From assembly GCF_932526225.1 (NCBI RefSeq), contig NC_064038.1, forward strand, positions 3,472,001 through 3,536,000: a stretch of 64,000 nt of DNA, given 5' to 3'. The DNA is from Nematostella vectensis (lineage: Eukaryota; Cnidaria; Anthozoa; Actiniaria; Edwardsiidae). The notes below the pieces were generated by a model. It did not search any database and was not told where the DNA came from. It was given only the letters and a program-made list of their open reading frames with translations. Each line of letters opens with the position of its first letter. Position 1 is the stretch's first letter. The translations under genes were made by a program, and so were the position numbers. Below, piece by piece: positions 12,201 through 23,400 of the stretch.

Positions 12201-14478
12201 GAATTGTGGCATTGAATTATTTAGTTCTCAATCTTTTGGTCTTGCTCAGGTAAAATCTGGCATAGATTATAATCAACATTTCAGCACGCGGTGGAAAATA
12301 CAAACCCCAAAATACGGAACCCGGAATTCGCTTCAAAGCAAATGAAAAACGCGATGACGACATTGTATAAGGCATGCTCACTTCTGTTCTCACTTATTCG
12401 TCTGGCTAGGCTATCTTTTTCAAGATGTATCAGTATACATCCAAATCAATCGCTATTACGTTTCGCTTTACCAACATCCTTTACAAAATATCGTAGAGAT
12501 TTTGTTAGGCTAAGCCCAGACTTAACCTTTTAGAATTTTTACATGCTGTGATGTGATGTATAGCTACAATCAACCGCCTAGGGTCTACTTTTTACCACAG
12601 AGAAAAAAAAAACCTTTGCAATTTTTTTTCCTTTTTCAAAATCAAAAATATTTCACACACTCCATAGAAGTGAGTGTTTACTGTAAAAGTCTCGCGAACC
12701 CTGAGGTTTAGTTGAACCTCAATCTTTCTATTATTGCCATTGGACCTTTTGTTTAGGCAGAACAAGGGTCTCTTATACTAGCCAATCACAATTCATGTTT
12801 TCATAATCAGTAACACCTTTTGGCTAAACAGGTTTCTCAAGTGTTATGCATATTTTAACATAATGTCATTGCCAAGCCAACAGACTAGACTACACAAACC
12901 ATATGGCTTAAGATTATGTCAGTGGAGTTGATCTTATCACCCCATAGAATAAGCATCAAGACTTCATTGCCATAGTATTAGTGTAATTTCAAGTATCCCA
13001 ACCATCATTTTTTGCTTCCGAACATTTTATACTTGCTACTCTTGAAAATCAACATTTGATTTCTTTGTTAATGATCAAAGTTACTCATGCACAAATTGTG
13101 TTTGTGGAATGCATCGTCCTTGACATTCCAGCCTCTGCTCTGGCGGTGAAGCAATATGTAAGCTGTTACAGCCCTCATTGTCTCTATAAACTCTGTGAAT
13201 ACTAGAATTCTAAGTGTTATAAATAGCCCTTTGTGGGTTTATCCTTCAGATCTTGTTGAGATTCATGTTACATGTGGTTCCCAATGCATATAGCCTTGCA
13301 CCTACATAAGGCATGCTATGCTCAGGATTGTAAGTGTGACACAATCTCTTGGAGAAGGGCCAACTTTACTCACGTATAGTGATATCCTGTCTTTTAGGTT
13401 CTTTCATAATCCCTACCCAAGGGCATTTAGCTAAATGGATTTAAGTCTTGGGTTTTATTCTACCTCCGATTATTAAGATATTTGCTTATGTGATACAGGT
13501 ATTCTTAGATGGATTTTATATGAAAGTTTTATTAAATTTTATTAAGACATGACTATAAGGGAAATCCATAAAAACCCAGATACATACAAAATACGACTAA
13601 GGGAAATTAGTCTTATCATTTCTGATTTAAATAATCTATTCTTAAAAAAATTAAAGAGGCAGGCCTTGGGAGGTAATATTTATTTGTGAGCAATGAATTT
13701 GTTTTTCAAGATATTTTTTTTCATTCATTGATATAACGTGATGTTTATGGAATTAGCCTGTTTTTATGGACTCGTGGATATGGTTTTAGATAGATAAAAT
13801 CATAAAATTGAATTTCTGCTTCTCCTAATAATTTTTTTTTGCATTTATAAGCAACCAGTACTTTTTTAGTTAAATAAAATTAAAAGTTTATTTTTAACCT
13901 ACCTTCTTGCAACAAAATTCTTAGTCTTCCACTTACAAATTTTATTTCTATGCTAGGTTTTCAGCAAACTGAAAACAGCATTGTTTAATTATTAAAAAAT
14001 GGGCATGTTCTGTGATATTGATATATGAATATATGATGTATCTTTTTTAGTAACCAAGTTCCTTATTGTACAGTATTGTAAATCTATGCTTTTTGTAAAC
14101 AAAATTTATTACTTTAGATTGAAAAAACCTTGTAACATACTATAGCTATTTCAATTCCTGGTCATAGATAGATAATTTTGTCTGAGTGCATTTTTACTAG
14201 CTCAATGCTCAGGAGATTAGTCATGTTTCCCTGTATCTATTCAATGTTAAATATGTTTAGATTAATTGATAGGGGAGAAAGGGAGTGGGTATGGGTGGTT
14301 ATCCTTTGTGTTTTGTTCAATATGTTTCTTTTAACTTCTGATTCTGTAAGGTAATTTGCTTTCAATGATTTGCTTTTATTTGAAGCTAACTTAAAATTTT
14401 TTGTAATGTTCTTCAGGTAGTTGACAAGTCAACAAAGAACAAAAGAAAACATGTATTGCTAACAAAGACAAGACAAAT

Positions 14479-17400
14479 ATGACAGTCACGTCTCTTTTAA
14501 GCCCATCTTGCAAGGAAGTTGTCACTTCACCTTTAAAGCTTGACCCACCATACCAAGTCTCATGCAGCATAAATAACACAAAAACAGCACATCAACATGA
14601 TCACAACAAAGAGCCTAGGCAACCTAGTGTGACTTTTAAGTCTGATAAACAGTCTCTCTCTCTAGTATTTTCTAATTGTAGATTAAAAGATATAGAAAAT
14701 AATGACAGTTTATTAGATGTAGATGTTACAAATTTTACAAAGAATGCAAGTCGCGGGAGACGTAGGAGTGAAGATAAACGCTCAAAGTCAAACAGGCAAT
14801 CAAGCAATGGGCAGAACCGGGGCAAAAGAGGTTCCAGGGCATATCAGAATTTTGACAACAATTCTAGTAATGGAAACTCAGGAGGTGATGGCAATGGAGA
14901 GGATAATGATGACAGCAATGATGACGATGATGATGAGTATTTAGACGATGATGAGGATGAAGAGGAGGAAGAAGAGGATGATGATGACGATGATGATGAC
15001 GATAAGAATGATGATGACGACGAGGATGATGCATCATCTTGCATCAGTAGTAAGGAGAGAACTAACAGCCTTGGCAACAGCATGGATGAGAAGTTGTTGT
15101 GTGCGTTGCAAGCTGCAGGTGCGACTGTTGACGCAACTGTTGCTGCTGAGAATGGTCCTGTTGCCGCTGGAACACCTATTACATTACAAGGAATTTTGTG
15201 CCATGAAGCTCTTCCAGGAGGTATACCCATGTTTTACTCTTTACATTCTATTACTTATGGATGGCTGTTCAGATAGATTAAAGCATGAGTTTTGGAAGCT
15301 GCAACATACACAAGAAAGTAACTCTGATTTTTATATTCCTATTCTTTCTCCTAGATCAGCAACTGTTGCTATTTTGTTTTCGTCTGGTGGGGAGGGGGGT
15401 AAATTTGACTTTACTTGGGAGGGACTGTTACCCTCTCACTTGAGCCAATCCCTCCAACCCCTGCTGGCAATGGCTCTATCTACACTATCTGCTGTTGCTG
15501 CTTTTTTGACAATTATGGTGATTAACAATAAGTTGTGTATTTAAAATTTTAGTTTTAAAATTCTAAATTTAAAAATGTGAAAAATTTATTTCATTTTCAT
15601 GGTTCCTGCAGGTCTTTGATTTAAATCGAATTTGTCACAGAGCCCCAAAGAAAGTCCTTGCTTGACCCTGTGACAATACAGGGTCTTGACCCATTATGAA
15701 GTCAAAGGTAGGTCGAGGGTCTCAGCAAATCAAATTTGATGATTTTAAATGTTACTCTATTTTTCAAGGCGTTCTTGTGGTCAATGTGAAGTGGCGGAAC
15801 AAGACGTACTGTGGGTCCTTGATAGACTGCAGTAAGCATTCATGGGCCTCACCAAAGTATGTATTAATAGAATACGGATTTTATTTTTTAACATCTTGTA
15901 GCAAGTCTCAAAATATTTGGGGGGCATGATACAGAAACATCGAGAAAAAAATTGACTTCAAACATCAGTTGTGGATTGTTAAGTTGTCTGGTGAATGTGT
16001 CGTTGTATCTTCAAATGTAAACAACAAAGGAAGTGTATTATGTACGTTTTCTAATGTAGCATACATTTTCAGGTTTCAGTCGTCTGATGGCGTTGGATAC
16101 CAAAGTAAGAACCGTCGATGCAAAAACAACGCCAGGAATGACATGAAAGGAAAGGGGAAGAGACTTCGGAGTAACTCCATTAACAACACAGAGAGTCCCT
16201 CCAAGGACAGCATCAATGGTAGGAAACAGGGAGTGATCCGGTGGTGAGGGGGTTTGGGTAGGGGGGAGTAGAAACAGGGAATGATTCAGGGGGGCCTCTT
16301 TTCATACATTTATGGCATTTAACGGCTGGGAGGCTCATATTGAGAAAATCTGTGATTTTTTGCCTGTTTGTTTGAGTAGCTCGTGCAATTGGCTACCATG
16401 CCCACAAGGGAAAGCGCACACACACTCTTAGAACCAATCAAAATGCAGAATTAGTTACCGCACCTGTTAGAAAAGGGTAAAGAAACACTGCTTTCTAGCA
16501 CATAATCAGTGTGGTAGGGAACGCGTCCACTTAATGCCCCTCCCCTCTCTTTCCCTTCGCCTGCTATGGCCCTGGTAAAAGGAAGAAAAGAGACTCAGAT
16601 AAAACATGTTTGTCATAATCCTATCTGTTTTGTACAGACTCTCCACTCAAACAAAAACTTCGTGGCCGCAAAAAGACCATCTCTGGCAGCTCCACCGGTA
16701 AAGGCAATAGCTTTCGCACCATCGGCAACAAGCGAAAAGGCAAGAATGCAGACGATGATAGCGATGATGGACGACCCGGCAAGAGAAGCTGTACTATGAA
16801 AGGCGCTCCCTCGCCCCAACCATCCCCTACCCTGATAGAATGTCCTGAGCCAGGATGTGGAAAGAAATACAAGCACATTAATGGTCTGCGGTATCACCAG
16901 ACGCATGCGCACTTGGATAAGATTGCCCCAGATGAGGTTAGTCATATGACATCATGTCATTGTGGCGGGTTTTTTTTACAATTGAAACGGATTGAAAATT
17001 TCATGTTTCGATCGTATTCTCAGACTTTGTAATTGTATACTGTAGCCCACTAAATCCTCTGTATATACTGTATTTATTACGGAAAATTAGTCAGCCAATA
17101 AGCCAACAAAAAGATTTTACACTCTTTGTGTGTAATATTAGACCTATTAAAATAATCTTACCAATGTGAATTGCAAATGGAAAAAAAGCAGTTATACTAA
17201 CAAAAATACCATGAGTCTTTCTCTATTTCTAACGCATATAGATATAAATAAGTCCTGCCAATATTGTATTCTTTCAGAAAATTCCCATAATTCCATTAAA
17301 ATAAGTGTCTACACATTCTCTCCTGTTTTGATTCCATGCATAGATACTGTTGTGTTGTAAGCCTGCGAGCCAGTCTGCCCTTTAACGTCCCTAGTCCGTA

Positions 17401-20400
17401 AAAACAATTGCCCAGTAGGCGCTCGTGGGGTCAGGTTTCCCTCTAGTTCGGGTGAGCGCTCGGAGAAAACGCTGTTCTTGCGCCTCCAGAGCTCGCTCGT
17501 GCTTCAGCACTTCGTCATTGTCGCGCCTAACTTTGGGACTTTCTGCCAAAGGAGAGACGGCTAGCAGTCTATTTAGTTGTCGCACCTCGAGTTTCTCAAT
17601 GTCACTTATCTTTTACAGAGTAACAACTCAGACGATCGCTCGACGACCACTCCTTCTCCGGAAGACGACTTCAAAGAGCCTGGTTCAGCTCGGACCCTTA
17701 CCCGGGGACGTGGCGGGGGGATGGCGACACGGAACCGTAGCGTATCTCCCGGGGTATCGGATACTAGCGCTATCAAGGAGGAGAGCAACTCGAAAAGCAA
17801 TCGGAAAACAAAGGGACTTGTTACAGAGGATAAAGTAAAGACCGAATCAGCGGAGAATAAGATAGAGCAAACTGAGAAAGTTGAGCCTGAGAGACCTGTT
17901 CAAGTTAAGAAAGAAGTAGGCGAAGACGAGCGATCAAGCTTGGCAGTTGAGCAACAGGAGGACACTAGAATCAAGGAGGAACCTGTTGCGCAGGGAAATT
18001 ACAACATTAAACATAGCGAAGAGGAAGGAGAGTTTGTTGAAGTAGCGGATAAGTCAACTGATACACGCATGATGAACCAGTCGCAGGAGCCAGCACTAAC
18101 CCCGGTCACGCAGTCCCTTAAGGTGGATTCCCCCATGGAAGTGGTACCCACCCAACAGGTACCAGAGGCGGCTACCGAGCAGGAAGTATGGGAGACTGTT
18201 GTCGATAGTGGACACAGTGGTGAGCTAAATTTCGGGGGCAAGGAGACGGTCAGCATTGAAGAGATGATGGGTGGGGACCAGGAGGGAGGGGACACGGTGC
18301 TGGTGGAAGGGGGGAAGGCGGCGGACGTGAGGGGTGTGGTGTCTAAAGATGAGAGGAGGCAGATTGTCCTGCCAGCGGGAAGCATGAATCAACTTGGCAT
18401 TGAGGTAGAGGACATCAGCGAGAACGAGGAGGATATAGACCCTGGCAAGGAAGGTGAGTTGGAAGAATTCATATCTCTATCACCTCTAAAATCTGATGAT
18501 TTTCTTTACTAATTTAATGACAAACAATGTAACGTGATCCATTTTTGGCAGTTGTTTTTGGGGGTTATTACGATATTTTCGAATGAACTTGATAGAAGAA
18601 TAGAACTTTGTATTTAGATATTTCAGAATCACAAAATGTGTCTTTCACTCTAGAGATTTGTTGACTTGTTTTATTGTGCCTTCCACACAACGAAACTAGA
18701 TATATTATAAATATATGGAACATTTAACAAATAGATATTTTTTGCATGCATCTGTCCTTTGAAAATCCACACAAACACGAATCGGCTCATTGCGTATCTT
18801 TAGTTCATAGCACGCTGTAATATCATCCGTAAATTGTTAAAGGACAGAAGGAGGATAAAACGCACAAAAAAATGAGATGTATAATTGAGAAAAAACAAAA
18901 GTGATTCTAGAAAACAACGCACGCCCAATGACGTCAAATGGGCGTGTCTCGAATCACTTATTTTTCTCGGCCAATCAGAGCTCGCATTTGACTAGCGTTG
19001 TTGTATGAATATTTTTGTTATTTTTCAGATATTGACTATGATGGCGATGACGAAGTGAACAGGGCTCTAGATGGTTTACAAAAATCAACTTTCCATTACA
19101 ACAAAACATCGGACAAACAAGCGATTTCTTCCCTAAAGGACCCAAATCTGATTTCCTCGATAACTGCAGCTAAAGATCTCATGGACAACGTTATTACCTC
19201 AGAAGATGGAATAACGGCAAAGTCGGTGATCCTGGAAACTGGGAACATGGAAGGGACTTCAAACATCGAGGAATGTACGGAGCGAACTAATTACATGGCG
19301 AGTTTAGGATTAAGACCTGAGAAAGAACACCCTGATGTTGCTATGGGGACGTCAACTGATTCGGAACCAATGAAGGAAGGGGATACTGGTGCGAAAACAA
19401 GTCTTAGCATGTTAAGTCTAGTATCAAAAAGTTTGACGGCAAGTAGGAGTGAACCGCCTTTGATAAATACAGACGCTCCATCCATGCGCTTTAAATACTT
19501 CACCTGCCGTAGTTACGGTGATCAGACTTACACATTGTCAACATCTAATCTTACATCCACGAGCGCGAGCTCTGCAACCACTACGCTATCACTCATACGC
19601 AACCCCGAGACTCTAAAGCAAGAACATGCCAAGGGATACGCGAGTGTACACTCCAAGGATATGCCACCTATTGTCCGAGAGGAACGCCAAAACACGGGCA
19701 CTTCAAATGTCGGGCCTAACTACACGAGATCAAGCACCCAGGCCGAGTGTATGATCTCGTCCATTCATAAACACGGACCTAAGGAGGCTTTTAAAGAGGA
19801 GAGTATTGAAGGATCTAGAAACATGAGTACCAGCGGGTCCGTTATCATGTCGTCGGACAGGTTCCCTACCCATTCCGCACAGGCCAAGTGCACTGCAAAT
19901 ACCTCAATGTCGTATAGCTCACCTAAAAGCTCCATCGCGGTCACGTCAATGAAGCGTGCAACAGGGCTCTGTTCATCCGAGCGGATCAATGTCAACGAAA
20001 GCTTATCAAAGAAACCTGGTTTGGACTCAAGTGAAGTTAATGGAACTAGCGAGGAACTTACAGGAGGTAACTCTGAGAAAACCGGAAATGACGCAAGGGA
20101 CGATGACAAACTTCGCGTGTTGCCTAGGCAACCTCCAACCTTGATCCCCAAGCACAGCCGACTGGCCGCACCCTCTCTTCCGGTGGGTGTGGCTCACCCC
20201 TATCACAGGGGGTCCCAGTTCAGCACGGTGTCTACCTCTGCTGCCAGTACATCAGGTAAGTCAAGATGGTCAATATTCTGTGACTTTAACATCAGGTAAG
20301 TCAAGATGGTCAAAATTCTGTGACGTTATCAGGAATATAATAGAGACTTGAAGAGGTGACAATGTTGACAGCTTGGGAAGTGTAACAGAGAGATATTTTG

Positions 20401-23400
20401 CACTTGGCAATAATACGGTGGAAATCTCTATGAAACTGCCCACCCAAGAGAGTTCCCACGAAGGTAATCACGAAGAAAGGAATGTTTTGTTTTTCAAATC
20501 GTCACTTGTTTTGCGCAAGCTTTATGTTTACTTTAGCATAATAAAATTCCACATAGAAGTGTTTTTTGTACTATGTGTAGAAGTATAAGTCATCCGTTGA
20601 CATTAATAATCTTATCGTGTTCCATGCTTTTCAACGTTTCTACCCTATAGGCCTTTCTGTCACGTCCCCTCCCGGCCTTTCTCGAGATTCAGTCCCACCA
20701 AAATCTCTAACCCCCGACCCTGAGGGCAAGCCCCTTGGTCTTAAGAAGCCACGGGCGGAAAAGGCGCAGGTGATACCTGTAGGCGAGGTCGGTCCAGTCG
20801 CTGTCAAGAGGAGTCAGATACCCGCTATACACGTTGGACTACCGTCTGTGGTACCAGTCGGGGCACCAGGACTCAAGGGACAAGCATCCCTTCACGCTAG
20901 TGTTAGGCAAGGTAAGTAAGTAGTGTTAGGCAAGGTGACTAAGTATTGTTAGGCAAGGTGAGTGAGTATTGTTAGGCAAGGTGAGTAAGTAGTGTTAGGC
21001 AAGGTAAGTAAGTAGTGTTAGGCAAGGTAAGTAAGTAGTGTTAGGCAAGGTGAGTAAGTAGTGTTAGGCAAGGTAAGTAAGTAGTGTTAGGCAAGGTAAG
21101 TAAGTAGTGTTAGGCAAGGTGAGTAAGTAGTGTTAGGCAAGGTGAGTGAGTAGTGTTGGGCAAGGTGAGTGAGTATTGTTAGGCAAGGTGAGTAAGTAGT
21201 GTTAGGCAAGGTGAGTGAGTATTGTTAGGCAAGGTGAGTAAGTATTGTTAGGCAAGGTGAGTAAGTAGTGTTAGGCAAGGTGAGTAAGTAGTGTTAGGCA
21301 AGGTGAGTGAGTAGTGTTAGGCAAGGTGAGTAAGTATTAGGCAAGGTGAGTGAGTAGTGTTAGGCAAGGTGAGTGAGTAGTGTTAGGCAAGGTGAGTAAG
21401 TATTGTTAGGCAAGGTGAGTGAGTAGTGTTAGGCAAGGTGAGTGAGTAGTGTTAGGCAAGGTGAGTAAGTAGTGTTAGGCAAGGTGAGTAAGTAGTGTTA
21501 GGCAAGGTGAGTAAGTAGTGTTAGGCAAGGTGAGTGAGTATTGTTAGGCAAGGTGAGTAAGTAGTGTTGGGCAAGGTGAGTGAGTAGTGTTAGGCAAGGT
21601 GAGTGAGTAGTTTTAGGCAAGGTGAGTAAGTAGTGTTAGGCAAGGTGAGTAAGTAGTGTTAGGCAAGGTGAGTGAGTATTGTTAGGCAAGGTGAGTAAGT
21701 AGTGTTAGGCAAGGTGAGTAAGTAGTGTTGGGCAAGGTGAGTGAGTAGTGTTGGGCAAGGTGAGTGAGTAGTGTTAGGCAAGGTGAGTAAGTAGTGTTAG
21801 GCAAGGTGAGTGAGTAGTGTTAGGCAAGGTGAGTAAGTATTGTTAGGCAAGGTGAGTGAGTAGTGTTAGGCAAGGTGAGTAAGTAGTGTTAGGCAAGGTG
21901 AGTAAGTAGTGTTAGGCAAGGTGAGTAAGTAGTGTTAAGCAAGGTGAGTAGTGTTGGGCAAGGTGAGTGAGTATTGTTAGGCAAGGTGAGTAAGTATTGT
22001 TAGGCAAGGTGAGTAAGTATTGTTAGGCAAGGTGAGTAAGTAGTGTTAGGCAAGGTGAGTAAGTAGTGTTAGGCAAGGTGAGTAAGTATTGTTAGGCAAG
22101 GTGCGTAAGTAGTGTTGGGCAAGGTGCGTAAGTAGTGTTGGGCAAGGTGAGTAAGTAGTGTTAGGCAAGGTGAGTGAGTATTGTTAGGCAAGGTGAGTGA
22201 GTATTGTTAGGCAAGGTGAGTAAGTATTGTTAGGCAAGGTGAGTAAGTATTGTTAGGCAAGGTGAGTAAGTATTGTTAGGCAAGGTGAGTAAGTAGTGTT
22301 AGGCAAGGTGAGTAAGTATTGTTAGGCAAGGTGAGTAAGTAGTGTTAGGCAAGGTGAGTGAGTAGTGTTAGACAAGGTGAGTAAGTAGTGTTAGGCAAGG
22401 TGAGTAATTAGTGTTAGGCAAGGTGAGTGAGTATTGTTAGGCAAGGTGAGTAAGTATTGTTAGGCAAGGTGAGTAAGTAGTTTTAGGCAAGGTGAGTAAG
22501 TAGTTTTAGGCAAGGTGAGTAAGTAGTGTTAGGCAAGGTGAGTAAGTATTGTTAGGCAAGGTGCGTAAGTAGTGTTGGGCAAGGTGAGTAAGTAGTGTTA
22601 GGCAAGGTGAGTGAGTATTGTTAGGCAAGGTGAGTGAGTATTGTTAGGCAAGGTGAGTAAGTATTGTTAGGCAAGGTGAGTAAGTATTGTTAGGCAAGGT
22701 GAGTAAGTAGTGTTAGGCAAGGTGAGTAAGTAGTGTTAGGCAAGGTGAGTGAGTAGTGTTAGGCAAGGTGAGTAAGTAGTGTTAGGCAAGGTGAGTAATT
22801 AGTGTTGGGCAAGGTGAGTGAGTAGTGTTGGGCAAGGTGAGTGAGTAGTGTTAGGCAAGGTGAGTAAGTATTGTTAGGCAAGGTGAGTGAGTAGTGTTAG
22901 GCAAGGTGAGTAAGTAGTGTTAGGCAAGGTGAGTAAGTATTGTTAGGCAAGGTGCGTAAGTAGTGTTGGGCAAGGTGCGTAAGTAGTGTTGGGCAAGGTG
23001 AGTAAGTAGTGTTAGGCAAGGTGCGTAAGTAGTGTTGGGCAAGGTGCGTAAGTAGTGTTGGGCAAGGTGAGTAAGTAGTGTTAGGCAAGGTGAGTGAGTA
23101 TTGTTAGGCAAGGTGAGTGAGTATTGTTAGGCAAGGTGAGTAAGTAGTGTTAGGCAAGGTGAGTAAGTAGTGTTAGGCAAGGTGGGTAAGTAGTGTTAGG
23201 CAAGGTGAGTGAGTAGTGTTAGGCAAGGTGAGTAAGTAGTGTTAGGCAAGGTGAGTAAGTAGTGTTAGGCAAGGTGAGTAAGTAGTGTTAGGCAAGGTGA
23301 GTGAGTATTGTTAGGCAAGGTGAGTAAGTAGTGTTAGGCAAGGTGAGTAAGTAGTGTTAGGCAAGGTGAGTGAGTAGTGTTAGGCAAGGTCAGTAAGTAT

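Larger units (their letters stand above)
6563..14478. other. Intergenic / 5' flank of the ZNF608/609-like gene
   Basis: About 7.9 kb without a gene I can support. It is AT-rich with short low-complexity frames only. It includes the 3' UTR of the STRA6-like gene, a short hairpin at 7151-7285, a terminal-inverted-repeat element at 7287-8176, and a two-copy tandem duplication at about 9130-9290. Upstream non-coding exons and the promoter of the ZNF608/609-like gene probably lie here, because a good acceptor (TTCTTCAG, ending 14416) precedes its first coding ATG. I could not locate them. I looked for, and did not find, the acidic N-terminal motif that opens vertebrate ZNF608/609. Confidence 0.5.

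Noticed and set aside
12291-12533. 80-codon plus-strand frame upstream of the ZNF608/609-like gene
   Set aside because: No ATG start, no recognisable similarity, no splice partners.
14844-15544. Long frames overlapping the first ZNF608/609-like exon (serine-rich on minus, methionine-rich on plus)
   Set aside because: Shadows of the acidic GAT/GAG tract; the +1 exon frame alone joins in phase to the conserved exon at 15769.
17391-17838. Alternative frames around exon 5 of the ZNF608/609-like gene
   Set aside because: The frame from 17619 continues in phase with exons 4 and 6; the others do not.
22897-23111. Repetitive minus-strand open frames in the 23-bp array
   Set aside because: Open only because the repeat unit lacks stops in that frame; no gene context.
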